Source of the DNA: Actinomycetota bacterium | GTDB lineage: Bacteria; Actinomycetota; Actinomycetes; S36-B12 | Direction: 5' to 3' | NCBI GenBank assembly: GCA_030684515.1 | Contig: JAUXVJ010000031.1 | Coordinates: 62,001 to 126,000 of the forward strand | Length of the DNA: 64,000 nucleotides | In this document: positions 52,222 to 61,377 of the stretch, one piece after another | Layout: every line of letters starts with the position of its first letter | Numbering within the stretch: position 1 is the stretch's first letter | Notes under the pieces: model-generated | Databases searched by the model: none | What the model saw: the letters and a program-made list of their open reading frames with translations, nothing else | Told to the model about the DNA's origin: nothing | Program-made: the position numbers and the translations under genes

Positions 52222-53562
52222 ATGACGGTTGAGACCACCCTCGTGCAAGAACGTCGCCTGGTAACGGCGATTCCAGGACCAAAATCCCTCGAGGCGCTGA
52301 AACGTCGAACTGCCGCAACTTCTGCTGGGCTTGGCATCGCGATTCCAGTCGTCATCGCGCGAGCACATGATGCAATTCTTCAAGACCTCGATGGCAATTG
52401 CATCATCGATCTTGGCTCAGGCATCGGTGTCACCAATATCGGCAACTCTGCTACGCGTGTTGTTGATCGCGTCATCGATCAGGTGCAGTCCTTCACGCAC
52501 ACCTGCTTCACCGTGGCTCCATACCTCGGCTATATCGAGGTGTGCGAAGTCCTCAACCGGATCACGCCCGGTGACAACCCGAAGAAGAGCCTGCTTGTGA
52601 ATTCCGGCGCGGAGGCTGTTGAGAACGCAGTGAAGATTGCGCGTCACTTCACCAAGCGACAGGCAGTTGTGGTCTTCGAGCACGCGTTTCACGGTCGCAC
52701 GAATCTGACCATGGCACTCACGGCCAAGAACATTCCGTACAAGGATGGCTTTGGCCCCTTTGCCAATGAGATCTACCGGATGCCTATGCCCTATCCCTTC
52801 CGGTGGATCGGCGACCCGGCAACAATCACCACCGACGCCCTTGACCTTGTGACGCAGAAGATCGAGAAGGAGATCGGTGCTCAGAACGTTGCAGCGATTC
52901 TGATCGAGCCGATCCAAGGAGAAGGCGGATTCATCGTGCCGCCAAAGGGCTTCCTGCCTGGTCTTGCTGACTATGCAGCGCAGAATGGCATCGTCTTCAT
53001 TGCCGATGAAGTGCAGTCAGGCTTCGCTCGTACCGGGGATCTGTTTGCCTGCGATGATGAGGATGTCGTCCCAGATCTGATCGTGATGGCCAAGGGCATC
53101 GCTGGTGGATTGCCGCTTGCGGCAGTCACGGGTCGCGCCGAGATCATGGATTCGGTGCATGCGGGTGGTCTTGGAGGCACCTACGGCGGCAACCCTGTTG
53201 CCTGTGCGGCTGCGCTTGGCACCTTTGAGACCATCGAAGAAGAGCATCTGGTGGCTCGCGCAAACGAGATCGGCGTGATTTTGCAGTCCTCATTGCTGGC
53301 GCTCGCCGACCGTTTCCCGGTCATCGGTGAAGTACGTGGGCGGGGGGCAATGCAGGCGATCGAACTTGTCTACCCCGGTTCAAAGCAACCGAATGCTGAA
53401 GCGGTGACGTCGATCATTCAGTACTGCCAGAGTCAGGGCGTGCTGCTGTTGACTGCGGGCACACTCAACAACGTGATTCGCTTCCTGCCACCTCTCGTGA
53501 TCACCGATGCCTTGCTGCGTGATGCGTTGAGCGTGCTGGAAGAAGCCTTCGCACGTCTTTAG
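52222..53562 (+). CDS. gabT: 4-aminobutyrate aminotransferase-like class III aminotransferase
   Basis: A 446-residue PLP enzyme. It has LVNSGAEAVENAVKIAR, FEHAFHGRTNLTMALT, EPIQGEGGFIVPP, ADEVQSGFARTG and the Schiff-base lysine K291 in VMAKGIAGGLPL. These fit 4-aminobutyrate aminotransferase, which converts GABA and 2-oxoglutarate to succinate semialdehyde and glutamate. Other omega-amino acids, such as those made from the neighbouring decarboxylase product (diamines), are also possible. Its last codon overlaps the convergent membrane-protein gene by four bases. Confidence 0.88.
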   Translation: MTVETTLVQERRLVTAIPGPKSLEALKRRTAATSAGLGIAIPVVIARAHDAILQDLDGNCIIDLGSGIGVTNIGNSATRVVDRVIDQVQSFTHTCFTVAPYLGYIEVCEVLNRITPGDNPKKSLLVNSGAEAVENAVKIARHFTKRQAVVVFEHAFHGRTNLTMALTAKNIPYKDGFGPFANEIYRMPMPYPFRWIGDPATITTDALDLVTQKIEKEIGAQNVAAILIEPIQGEGGFIVPPKGFLPGLADYAAQNGIVFIADEVQSGFARTGDLFACDDEDVVPDLIVMAKGIAGGLPLAAVTGRAEIMDSVHAGGLGGTYGGNPVACAAALGTFETIEEEHLVARANEIGVILQSSLLALADRFPVIGEVRGRGAMQAIELVYPGSKQPNAEAVTSIIQYCQSQGVLLLTAGTLNNVIRFLPPLVITDALLRDALSVLEEAFARL

Positions 53563-54566
53563 GTCTTTGCATCCTTCAACGGCCACAGGAACAGCGAAGC
53601 CCAAGCCATGATGCCTGCCAAGACGGTGGCGGCCATGCGCAACTCCAGGGTTTCACCGCTGGGCTGACCGCTCAGAATGAGCAGCGGGACGATCAGAGAG
53701 GTCACGCCGACGACGGCTATCGCGTAGTTGGCATTCATGTATGCCACGCACAGAGCAGCCGCCAGCATGCAGATGACTGAGATCCACTGCCCGTGCACAT
53801 GCAGAATCTCAATCAGGAATGCCAAGAGCAACAGGCCAACGAGCGTGCCAACGATGCGCTGCGCGATGCGAGTGGTTGTGCCGTCGTGATCGGGTCTGGT
53901 CATCCAGGCAACTGTCATGGGCAGCCAGTACTGATCGGGCAGCGATCCGATGTTCGAGAGCATCGTGGCGATGGTGACCGTGACTGACAGTCGCAGTGCA
54001 TGGCGCGTGAAGCGGTCGTTCCAGACCAGATGCGGTCTGATCTGCGGCCACAGTGATGGCACCTTCTGAACGGTGATGCCCAGTTCGCGCGGATGACTGG
54101 CGACACCGACGATGATGGTCACGCACGCCTGGATGATTCCGCCAAGCCCAATGGCGAGTGCATTCTGGATCGCCCCATGTGGCGAGTCGGGAATCCCGAG
54201 AAAGACTGTGAATTGGACGAGCGCGAGCAGCCCACCTATCGCGGCACGCGGCCCAGCGGTTCCGCTGTAGCCGGCGATCAGCGCAACGATGGCGGTCGCG
54301 ATGATCCCGAGCCACAGTGTCTCCGAGAGCATTCCCGCGACGCCGACACTGACCATCAGCCACAGGGTCGTCCACAGCATCGTGCGCCAACGCCGCCCGA
54401 ATTCCTCTCCTGCCTCGGACAGTCCAGAAGCCAAAGCACCAAAAGCCAGGGGCAGGGCCAGAAATGGATTGTCGACGTGGATGCTGAATGCCACGAGCGC
54501 CCCGATGACCAGTCCGACGCGAATAGCGGCAGGGCGGCTGATCTTTGAAATATCAGTCCCGGGCAT
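53559..54566 (-). CDS. FUSC-family membrane protein
   Basis: A 335-residue protein with ten or so membrane segments in two halves, separated by a cytoplasmic loop (ITVQKVPSLWPQIRPHLVWND). The second half has QYWLPMTVAWMTRPDHDGTTTRIAQRIVGTLVG, cited here in two conserved pieces: the PD-x-TRIAQR stretch and RIVGTLVG. These are typical of FUSC/aromatic acid exporter-like proteins. It may export toxic organic acids. An earlier in-frame ATG at 54620 would add 18 residues. It overlaps gabT tail to tail. Confidence 0.85.
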   Translation of the reverse strand: MPGTDISKISRPAAIRVGLVIGALVAFSIHVDNPFLALPLAFGALASGLSEAGEEFGRRWRTMLWTTLWLMVSVGVAGMLSETLWLGIIATAIVALIAGYSGTAGPRAAIGGLLALVQFTVFLGIPDSPHGAIQNALAIGLGGIIQACVTIIVGVASHPRELGITVQKVPSLWPQIRPHLVWNDRFTRHALRLSVTVTIATMLSNIGSLPDQYWLPMTVAWMTRPDHDGTTTRIAQRIVGTLVGLLLLAFLIEILHVHGQWISVICMLAAALCVAYMNANYAIAVVGVTSLIVPLLILSGQPSGETLELRMAATVLAGIMAWASLFLWPLKDAKT

Positions 54567-54651
54567 GTGCAGCACGCGAGAATTGTGTCGTGACTGTGCG
54601 CCCGGCAGTTCTCCGGACATGAATTGGAAGCAGCCAGTGGAAGGTGTGCAG

Positions 54652-55161
54652 ATGCAAAGGGCAAATTTCCTGACGATCGATGGTCGTCCGGCTGTGCAGT
54701 TTGAATTGGACCTTGATTACTCCGCGCAGCGAGTCTGGGAAGCAGTGACCGATACGCAACAACTGCAGCAGTGGTTTCCCTCGACTCTGACCTTTGACCC
54801 GTTCGTGGGCGGAGTCGTCGACTTCAGCGGGGACCCAGAGATCAAGGATCTCAAGGGGATTGTCCTGAAGCTCGAAGCCCAGCGAGCCCTTGGCTTCACG
54901 TGGGGCGACAACGAATTGCGGTTCTCGGTAGAGATGCTGACCCTCTCGCGAACTCGCTTTCGACTGTCGAATCTGCTGGGCTCACGCAAAGAAGCTGCTC
55001 GCAATGCCGCTGGATGGCAGGTGTGCCTAGGCCAACTGGAGGTCCTGCTGAGTCAGGGCCACGCTGACGGTCCGCATGGCGATGCCGGAGCGCACTGGCA
55101 ACAGATCTATGAGGCCTATGTTGCAGCTGGGTTCCCGCATGGGGTCCAGATTCCTGAATGA
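54652..55161 (+). CDS. SRPBCC-fold protein (AHSA1-like)
   Basis: A 169-residue single-domain protein of the START/SRPBCC superfamily. Typical are ELDLDYSAQRVWEAVTDTQQLQQWFPSTLTFDPFVGG and LTLSRTRFRLSNLL, quoted partly. This fold makes a hydrophobic pocket; relatives are ligand-binding or Hsp90 co-chaperone-like. The ATG at 52 bases into the open frame with GGAAGG upstream is chosen; the long upstream open frame lies opposite the FUSC gene and is a shadow. Confidence 0.8.
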   Translation: MQRANFLTIDGRPAVQFELDLDYSAQRVWEAVTDTQQLQQWFPSTLTFDPFVGGVVDFSGDPEIKDLKGIVLKLEAQRALGFTWGDNELRFSVEMLTLSRTRFRLSNLLGSRKEAARNAAGWQVCLGQLEVLLSQGHADGPHGDAGAHWQQIYEAYVAAGFPHGVQIPE

Positions 55162-55190
55162 GGAGTTCTGAGGGCCCGCAAGGCCCGCAG

Positions 55191-55196
55191 TAGGCT
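55191..55196 (+). promoter_or_regulatory. -10 box TAGGCT before leuS
   Basis: TAGGCT ends nine bases before the leuS ATG at 55206. No ribosome binding site lies between, so the transcript is probably leaderless or nearly so. Confidence 0.45.
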
Positions 55197-55205
55197 TGCG
55201 CTCCC

Positions 55206-57704
55206 ATGAATGAGCAGACCCCCGTGCCGAATTCCGCAACAGATCAAGCCTCTGAACCGGCTGGGTATGACTTCGAAACGATCCAGGAGCGGTGGCTGCC
55301 TGTCTGGGATGAGCTCGCGCCGTTCCGGTCAGGTCTCGCCGATGATCCGCGACCAAAGAAGTACGTGCTCGACATGTTTCCGTACCCATCCGGTGACCTC
55401 CATATGGGACATGCCGAGGCCTACGCGCTTGGCGATGTAGTTGCCCGCTACTGGGTGCAAAAGGGATTCAACGTCATGCACCCAATCGGCTGGGATGCCT
55501 TTGGGCTGCCTGCAGAAAATGCGGCGATCAAGCGCGGCTCGGATCCGGTGGACTGGACCTACGAGAACATCGAGCAGCAGAAAGTCTCGATGCGTCGATA
55601 CGCCTGCTCCTTTGACTGGGATCGGGTGTTCAACACCTGCGATCCTGAGTACTACCACTGGAACCAGTGGTTCTTCCTGCAGATGTTTGAACGTGGCCTG
55701 GCCTACCGCAAGGACAGCGCCGTCAACTGGTGCCCGAACGACCAGACTGTGCTGGCCAATGAGCAGGTCGTCGGTGGGCTGTGCGAGCGTTGCGATGCGG
55801 TTGTCACGAAGAAGAAGCTGACGCAGTGGTACCTGCGCATTACTGACTACGCCGATCGCCTGCTTGATGACATGAGTCAGCTGGAAGCCGGTTGGCCCGA
55901 GAAAGTGCTGCTGATGCAGCGCAACTGGATCGGGAAGTCCACAGGTGCTGAAGTGGCCTTCGAAATCGAGGGTCGCGACGAGCCCGTCACGGTGTACACC
56001 ACACGACCCGACACCTTGTTTGGCGCAACCTTCTTCGTGGTCGCGGCCGACTCTGATCTGGCAGCCGAGCTTGCGGCCGGAACCACAGCTGAACCGGCCT
56101 TTGCCACATACCTCGACGAGGTCAAGCAGAGCAGCGAGATGGATCGTCTTGACTCAAGTCGCGCAAAGACCGGCGTGTTTCTCGAGCGCTATGCAATAAA
56201 CCCGGTCAACGGTGAGCGCATCCCGATCTGGGCTTCGGACTACGTGCTCGCTGACTACGGCACCGGCGCGATCATGGCCGTCCCTGCGCATGATCAACGA
56301 GACCTTGATTTCGCGAGAACCTTCAAGTTGCCTGTGCGCATGGTGGTGGATGCTGGTGAGGATCCTGCGGTCACCGGCCTTGCAACCGCAGACGATGGCC
56401 TGCATGTGAACTCTGGTCCGCTGGACGGGCTGGGCAAGCAGGAGGCGATCGACGCCATCATTGCCATCCTCGCCGAACGAGGCACTGGCAAGGAAGCGGT
56501 GAACTACCGCTTGCGTGACTGGCTGATCTCCCGTCAGCGCTACTGGGGCACGCCCATCCCGATCATTCACTGCCCGAGCTGTGGAGAAGTTCCGGTTCCA
56601 CTGGATCAACTGCCGGTGAAACTGCCGTCCGCCGAGGGTCTTGATCTGAAGCCCAAGGGCACATCCCCACTTGGTGCTGCTACCGAGTGGTCGCATGTGC
56701 CGTGCCCCAAGTGTGGCGGGGAGGCGGTGCGCGACACCGACACGATGGACACCTTCTTTGATTCGTCCTGGTACTTCCTGCGCTATGTGAACCCGCACAA
56801 CAACGCTGCGATGTTCGACCCCGAAGAGGTGCGCAAGTGGTTGCCGGTGGATCAATATGTCGGTGGCGTCACGCACGCAATCCTGCATCTGCTCTACAGC
56901 CGTTTCTTCACCAAGGTGCTGCACGATATGGAGCTGCTGGACTTCACTGAGCCCTTCACCCGCTTGCTGAATCAGGGCATGGTCGTCATGGACGGCTCAG
57001 CGATGAGCAAGAGCCGCGGCAATCTGGTCAAGCTCTCAGATGAGCTGAACGATCATGGTGTCGACGCGATCCGCCTCACGATGGTCTTTGCAGGTCCGCC
57101 TGAAGACGATGTCGACTGGGCCGATGTGTCCCCGGGTGGTTCCAAGAGATTCCTCGCGCGCGCTTGGCGTCTGTCCAGAGATGTCACAAGTGCGCCAGGA
57201 GTCGATGTGACCACGGGCGACCTTGCGCTGCGCAAGGCCACACACAAGGCAATCCACGATGCCGAGCACGCAGTCGAAAGCTTCCGCTTCAACGTTGCCA
57301 TTGCGCGAGCGATGGAACTGGTGAACGTCACTCGCAAGGCAATCGACAGTGGTCCAGGTGCTGCTGACCCAGCAGTGCGTGAAGCCACTGAGGCCGTGGC
57401 CGTTATCTTGTCGCTCGTTGCGCCGTACACAGCTGAAGACATGTGGATGCGACTTGGCCATGAACCGGCCGTTGCTCTTGCCGGTTGGCCTGCAGTCGAA
57501 CCGGCATTGCTTGTTGAGGATTCGGTCATCTGCGTCGTGCAGATCGCCGGCAAGGTGCGCGAACGTCTTGAGGTGTCGCCAGAGATCACCGAAGATGCCT
57601 TGCGTGAACTCGCCCTGGCTTCTGTTGCTGAGATCCTGCAGGGGCAAGAACTGCGCGCAGTCATCGTGCGTGCACCCAAGCTCGTCAATATCGTCCCCGC
57701 ATAG
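55206..57704 (+). CDS. leuS: Leucyl-tRNA synthetase
   Basis: An 832-residue class I aminoacyl-tRNA synthetase. The HIGH motif is in [17 protein letters not shown]; the KMSKS-like loop is AMSKSRGN. The connective editing domain (about 215-410) carries [12 protein letters not shown] and AVPAHDQRD, as in bacterial LeuRS. The N-terminal 25 residues before [10 protein letters not shown] are extra but normal for Actinobacteria. A bidirectional terminator follows. Confidence 0.96.
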   Translation: MNEQTPVPNSATDQASEPAGYDFETIQERWLPVWDELAPFRSGLADDPRPKKYVLDMFPYPSGDLHMGHAEAYALGDVVARYWVQKGFNVMHPIGWDAFGLPAENAAIKRGSDPVDWTYENIEQQKVSMRRYACSFDWDRVFNTCDPEYYHWNQWFFLQMFERGLAYRKDSAVNWCPNDQTVLANEQVVGGLCERCDAVVTKKKLTQWYLRITDYADRLLDDMSQLEAGWPEKVLLMQRNWIGKSTGAEVAFEIEGRDEPVTVYTTRPDTLFGATFFVVAADSDLAAELAAGTTAEPAFATYLDEVKQSSEMDRLDSSRAKTGVFLERYAINPVNGERIPIWASDYVLADYGTGAIMAVPAHDQRDLDFARTFKLPVRMVVDAGEDPAVTGLATADDGLHVNSGPLDGLGKQEAIDAIIAILAERGTGKEAVNYRLRDWLISRQRYWGTPIPIIHCPSCGEVPVPLDQLPVKLPSAEGLDLKPKGTSPLGAATEWSHVPCPKCGGEAVRDTDTMDTFFDSSWYFLRYVNPHNNAAMFDPEEVRKWLPVDQYVGGVTHAILHLLYSRFFTKVLHDMELLDFTEPFTRLLNQGMVVMDGSAMSKSRGNLVKLSDELNDHGVDAIRLTMVFAGPPEDDVDWADVSPGGSKRFLARAWRLSRDVTSAPGVDVTTGDLALRKATHKAIHDAEHAVESFRFNVAIARAMELVNVTRKAIDSGPGAADPAVREATEAVAVILSLVAPYTAEDMWMRLGHEPAVALAGWPAVEPALLVEDSVICVVQIAGKVRERLEVSPEITEDALRELALASVAEILQGQELRAVIVRAPKLVNIVPA

Positions 57705-57708
57705 GCAG

Positions 57709-57738
57709 AAGGGGCCACGTCTGCCGGCGTGACCCCTT
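57709..57738. terminator. Bidirectional terminator between leuS and the haem locus
   Basis: Arms 57709-57719 and 57728-57738 pair at 10 of 11 positions (AAGGGGCCACG with CGTGACCCCTT). The hairpin lies between convergent genes and can serve both. Confidence 0.8.
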
Positions 57739-57751
57739 CAACTTCCTTGCG

Positions 57752-58840
57752 CTACTTGGCGAACTTCACCTGCGTGAATGCATCCCAATTGGTAATCGCG
57801 TGAGTGTGCGCAGCCCATGAGTTCACGCCCACGACCTGCTTTGCGCCATTGACCACAGTGCCGGACTCTGTCTTGTACAGGCCTGTGACCTTCAGCGATG
57901 AGACGAAGCGACCCAGCGCGTCTGGCCCGGATGACACGTAATTGCTCGCGCCGTATCCACCGATGGCCTTGTAGCCGTTAGGCGTTGTGGCGGCATTGGG
58001 TCCGAAGGCAAGGTACAGACCCTGAACGGCCGGGTTCGCCTTGCTCGGATCAAATCCGACACCAACGACGTTCAACGTCGTCACGGTCTTGGCATTCTTC
58101 ACAGCCATTGGTCGCACGATGAGTGTTGGCTTCCACACTCGCTCGTACTGCACAGTGACCGGGCTCGGGGCCTTGGTCAGGTTGGAACCGGTCGTGCCGG
58201 TGGCCCAGAAGAATCCCTTGAGCGCATCGGGCACCACGCTCATGAATGACGGGGCGAACTGCTTGCCGTCCACAGGCGCGGGCACGGCGGGCACGCCTAC
58301 GCCATCCCATGGGGGAGTCACGATGAAGCTGGTCGATGGCGTGACCTTGGGCAAGCTCACCACGATGACGTCGTTGGCAGTCGTGGGAGTTGCGGTCGGT
58401 GAAGTCTTGAAGCTGGCATCTGCCGCCAACGATCCGGAACCTTGTGCATCAACGGTGATGACGGGATCCGTCAACGTCACTGAGAAGCCGCCTTGGTTGG
58501 TATTGCCGATCGTTGCACTGCCTGTGTAGGCGATGGAAAGAGCGCCGGTCAATTGATCGATAGTGCCGGTGCCGCCCGTGAACTTGAAGCCATCAGCGGC
58601 CTTGGTGACATTGCCCGACACCGATTGTGCTTGGGTCAGACTGCCGCAGGCAGTGAATGCGCAGTCGCTGATCTTCCAAGTAAGGGAGGCATTCGATACT
58701 GCAGCACTGTTGGCGGTTGCGGTCTTGGCGTCAACTGCCTGCGCCGCGGGCACGCTCAATGCAGCGAGCGGTGTCACTAGCGCGGTCGCCAGAAGTGCAG
58801 CGCCCATGGTTCGCTTGCTGTGTGTGATGGTGCTCTTCAA
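57752..58840 (-). CDS. Secreted HtaA-domain haem-binding protein
   Basis: A 362-residue exported protein. A Sec signal peptide (about 1-37, ending AQA) leads to an HtaA-type domain (about 48-200; LTWKISDCAFTACGSLTQAQSVSGNVTKAADGFKF is characteristic, quoted in part), which binds haem in Corynebacterium relatives. The C-terminal 130 residues form a second beta-rich domain (VVGVGFDPSKANPAVQGLYLAFGPN) that also occurs in the neighbouring secreted protein. No C-terminal membrane anchor is visible. It is the last gene of a coupled minus-strand operon under the iron boxes; the ATG overlaps the DUF2470 stop by ATGA. Confidence 0.85.
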   Translation of the reverse strand: MKSTITHSKRTMGAALLATALVTPLAALSVPAAQAVDAKTATANSAAVSNASLTWKISDCAFTACGSLTQAQSVSGNVTKAADGFKFTGGTGTIDQLTGALSIAYTGSATIGNTNQGGFSVTLTDPVITVDAQGSGSLAADASFKTSPTATPTTANDVIVVSLPKVTPSTSFIVTPPWDGVGVPAVPAPVDGKQFAPSFMSVVPDALKGFFWATGTTGSNLTKAPSPVTVQYERVWKPTLIVRPMAVKNAKTVTTLNVVGVGFDPSKANPAVQGLYLAFGPNAATTPNGYKAIGGYGASNYVSSGPDALGRFVSSLKVTGLYKTESGTVVNGAKQVVGVNSWAAHTHAITNWDAFTQVKFAK

Positions 58841-59151
58841 TGTGCTTCTCCTTGGTTGATGTGTTCGCCGGTCGACGGATGTGCGAGGTCGTGATAGAGC
58901 TCAACGACTTGAAGGCGGATGTCCGCTCGGGCAGCGAGTGGTCGAATCCACGCGATGCGCAGTGAGACGTTGATGTCGTCACCTGTCACTGCTGAGATGC
59001 GCAGAGAATGCGCATCCAGTCCTGAGCAGTGGGCGGAGACGATGTTGTCGGCAACGGCCTGCGCCATCGCGAGAGTCTCGGCGGCATGGTCCTGATTCAT
59101 GTGAGCGCAGACGGCCGCAACGACGTCGTCAGTGATCCAACCGTCGCTCAT
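58837..59151 (-). CDS. DUF2470-domain protein
   Basis: A 104-residue cytoplasmic protein. The start MSDGWITDDVVAAVCAHMNQDHAAETLAMAQ matches DUF2470, which is also found as the C-terminal domain of HugZ-type haem-degrading enzymes, where a histidine in the HMNxDH-like region contacts haem. This supports a role in haem handling, for example as a carrier or storage protein. The start overlaps the stop of the upstream secreted-protein gene (ATGA), and its own stop overlaps the HtaA gene start. Confidence 0.85.
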   Translation of the reverse strand: MSDGWITDDVVAAVCAHMNQDHAAETLAMAQAVADNIVSAHCSGLDAHSLRISAVTGDDINVSLRIAWIRPLAARADIRLQVVELYHDLAHPSTGEHINQGEAH

Positions 59152-59654
59152 CCGAAAGTCACCGGGATGAAGACATCTTGAGATCGGTCTTGGCTGCGAC
59201 GGTGGTCTGCGCGAGCAGCGATGCCGCACCTCGTGACTCGGCAGTCAATTTCACCGATCATCGAGGTGACAGTGATCGGCACGGCGAAAGTGCCGCCCTT
59301 GCCGAATGGTGTGGTCATGCTCTTTCCATATGAGGGTGGATTCGAGGAGATCCAGACCGCGCTCGACACGGATTCACTGCCCGGCGCTCCGCCGCAGGGG
59401 GTGGGGGCGAGGCCTGGCTTTGGTGCGACGCAGAAGGCGACGTAGATGCCTTTGCTCGTATCGAATCCGCTGCCGCGAACCTTGACCGCCTGACCGGATT
59501 TCACCTTCGTCGTGGCACTGACGGTCATTGACGGGCTCTTCCTGGGAGCCGCGGTGGCCGCGAGTGCAGGGAGGCTCGCGCTGGCGACCAAGGTCGCAGC
59601 CAGGAGCGTGGTCGTGACAACTGCGGCTGTTCGGGGGTGGCTACCGGCGCTCAT
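59148..59654 (-). CDS. Secreted beta-domain protein of the haem locus
   Basis: A 168-residue exported protein with a Sec signal peptide (about 1-34, ending ALA). The mature part has an Ig-like beta pattern: KVRGSGFDTSKGIYVAFC, then a disulphide-capable IDCRVTRCGIAARADH and the end SQDVFIPVTFG. The same layout recurs in the C-terminal half of the HtaA protein (GFDPSK ... LYLAFGP ... H ... DAFTQVKF). So both secreted proteins share one domain, possibly a haem or partner-binding module. It is the first gene of the minus-strand operon, starting just after the iron boxes. Confidence 0.8.
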   Translation of the reverse strand: MSAGSHPRTAAVVTTTLLAATLVASASLPALAATAAPRKSPSMTVSATTKVKSGQAVKVRGSGFDTSKGIYVAFCVAPKPGLAPTPCGGAPGSESVSSAVWISSNPPSYGKSMTTPFGKGGTFAVPITVTSMIGEIDCRVTRCGIAARADHRRSQDRSQDVFIPVTFG

Positions 59655-59665
59655 TGCATCCCTTC

Positions 59666-59684
59666 TAAGGTAAGGCTTGCCTAA
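59666..59684. promoter_or_regulatory. Iron box 1 (DtxR/IdeR-type operator)
   Basis: The minus-strand 19-mer TTAGGCAAGCCTTACCTTA matches the consensus TTAGGTTAGCCTAACCTAA at 15 of 19 positions. It lies 12 bases before the secreted-protein start. A metal-loaded repressor would block both directions. Confidence 0.8.
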
Positions 59685-59694
59685 TAAGTGATCA

Positions 59695-59713
59695 TAAGGC
59701 TAGCCTCACCTAA
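59695..59713. promoter_or_regulatory. Iron box 2 (DtxR/IdeR-type operator)
   Basis: TAAGGCTAGCCTCACCTAA matches the same consensus at 16 of 19 positions. The centre of box 2 is 29 bases from that of box 1. It lies about 50 bases before the haem oxygenase start. Confidence 0.85.
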
Positions 59714-59764
59714 CCATCGCTTGTCAAGTCCTGACTTTCGAGCACCCAGCCAAGGAGAAGACGC

Positions 59765-60388
59765 ATGACTCCCATTTCGACCCTCATTCGCGAGCAGTCA
59801 CGTGAGGTCCACGAGGAGGCCGAAAGCAGTTCACTGATGACGGCAATTGCCACCGGTCAGGTCAGTATTGGCGAATATGCAGCGCTGCTTGGCCAGCTGC
59901 GCTGGGTATATGAAGCCCTTGATGCAGGTGCCGAACTTCGCCGTGAGATGCCCGAGTTCAGCACCGTGTTCGATGCTCGACTTGATCGTCGCGAGTCGAT
60001 CGCACGTGACTTGTTGGCGCTCGGCGTGCAGGAGGATCCCCCAACTGCAGCCACCAGGGCGTATGCGAATCGAATAGCAGAAGTCGCGCAGTCATGGCCC
60101 CTTGGTCTGCTCGCACACCACTACACGCGCTACATGGGTGATCTCTCTGGCGGTCGCATCCTGGGTTCGGCACTGCGCGCGAATCTGGCTCTCACGCCAG
60201 AACAAGGCTTGGCCTTCTACGAATTCGACATCGACTCGATTCCGGCGTTCAAGAAGAGTTATCGATCTGCCATGGACGCTCTGCCGTTGACCTCTCAGCA
60301 AAAGGATGCGTTCGTGCAGGAGGTGATGCGGGCTTTCTCGTTCAACTCGGCGATGTTTGCCAGCATCGAATTCCGGCCCACGACATGA
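59765..60388 (+). CDS. hmuO: Haem oxygenase
   Basis: A 207-residue enzyme that opens the haem ring to biliverdin, CO and free iron. The proximal haem ligand is H16 in SREVHEEAESS; the distal-helix motif GDLSGGRIL is intact. The length is typical of the HmuO/HO-1-like class. AAGGAG precedes the ATG. It is the first gene of the plus-strand arm of the iron-regulated locus and overlaps the next gene by ATGA. Confidence 0.95.
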   Translation: MTPISTLIREQSREVHEEAESSSLMTAIATGQVSIGEYAALLGQLRWVYEALDAGAELRREMPEFSTVFDARLDRRESIARDLLALGVQEDPPTAATRAYANRIAEVAQSWPLGLLAHHYTRYMGDLSGGRILGSALRANLALTPEQGLAFYEFDIDSIPAFKKSYRSAMDALPLTSQQKDAFVQEVMRAFSFNSAMFASIEFRPTT

Positions 60389-61377
60389 GAGCTCCCCGAC
60401 AGTTGGTGATAGGCCTCGGTGCAGTGCTTCTGCTCGCTGGATGCACTGGTGCCAATGCTGCGATGCAGGCGCCGAGTCCTGGTCAGCCCATCGTCGCGAC
60501 CGCCGGACCCATCCCCTACCTGGAAGTCGACACCAGCTCCGTGCTGCCTGTCACCGTCACAGATGCCACCGGCGCCAGGGTCACCGTCACAGATCTATCT
60601 CGCATTGTCTCGCTCAGCGGGGGAGTCACCGAACTTCTGTTCGCCATGGGTCTTCACGGCAACGTTGTCGGGCGCGATGTGACGTCGGACTTTGCCGGTA
60701 CTGAAAATATCCCGCTTGTCTCTCAAGGACATGATGTGAGTGCGGAAGGTGTGCTCGCTTTGAATCCAACTCTCATCCTGGCCGACACTCAGTCAGGTCC
60801 GCCAGAAGCCATTGCCGCGCTGCGTGCAGTTGGCGTGCCGGTTGTCATCCTTCCTGAAGTCTGGTCAATCGCCGAGGCGATCCCGCGCGCCCAGTTGCTG
60901 ACCACCGCTCTTGGCATGCCCAGTGCACTTCCTGTGCTCTCCCAAGCGCTCGGGGGCAGGACGTCCACTCTCGATCAGCCACTGACGGTTGCCTTCCTGT
61001 ACCTGCGTGGTACGGCAGCTGTGTATCTGATGGGTGGCAAAGGCAGTGGTGCTGATTCACTCATCCAGGCCATCGGTGGCGTCGATGCCGGCACCAAGGC
61101 CGGCTTCGCAGCCTTCACGCCACTCACCCCCGAGGCACTTGTTGCCAGTGCACCAGATGTGATCCTGGTGATGGAGAAGGGCTTGACTTCGGTCGGCGGG
61201 ATTGACGGGCTGCTCAAGTTGCCTGGAGTCGCGCAGACACCGGCCGGCAGGAACACACGAGTGGTGTCTGTTCCTGATGGTGAACTGCTGAGCTTTGGGC
61301 CGCGCACCACAGGGATGCTCGACGGAATCGTTGCCCAGCTCAACGCAATGGTGGCGGCATCACCGGCAGCATCATGA
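60385..61377 (+). CDS. hmuT: Haem ABC transporter substrate-binding lipoprotein
   Basis: A 330-residue lipoprotein of the periplasmic-binding class III fold. The signal peptide ends in lipobox LAGC (Cys20). The mature part has TVTDLSRIVSLSGGVTELLFAMGL, GRDVTSDF, LNPTLILADTQSGPPEA and a second domain from about residue 190 on, as in HmuT/FecB-like proteins. It brings haem to the permease HmuU. Start and stop both overlap neighbours by ATGA. Confidence 0.93.
   Translation: MRAPRQLVIGLGAVLLLAGCTGANAAMQAPSPGQPIVATAGPIPYLEVDTSSVLPVTVTDATGARVTVTDLSRIVSLSGGVTELLFAMGLHGNVVGRDVTSDFAGTENIPLVSQGHDVSAEGVLALNPTLILADTQSGPPEAIAALRAVGVPVVILPEVWSIAEAIPRAQLLTTALGMPSALPVLSQALGGRTSTLDQPLTVAFLYLRGTAAVYLMGGKGSGADSLIQAIGGVDAGTKAGFAAFTPLTPEALVASAPDVILVMEKGLTSVGGIDGLLKLPGVAQTPAGRNTRVVSVPDGELLSFGPRTTGMLDGIVAQLNAMVAASPAAS

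Noticed and set aside
54289-54651. Long N-terminal extension of the SRPBCC protein
   Set aside because: The extension is antisense to the FUSC gene; a start with a ribosome binding site lies at 54652.
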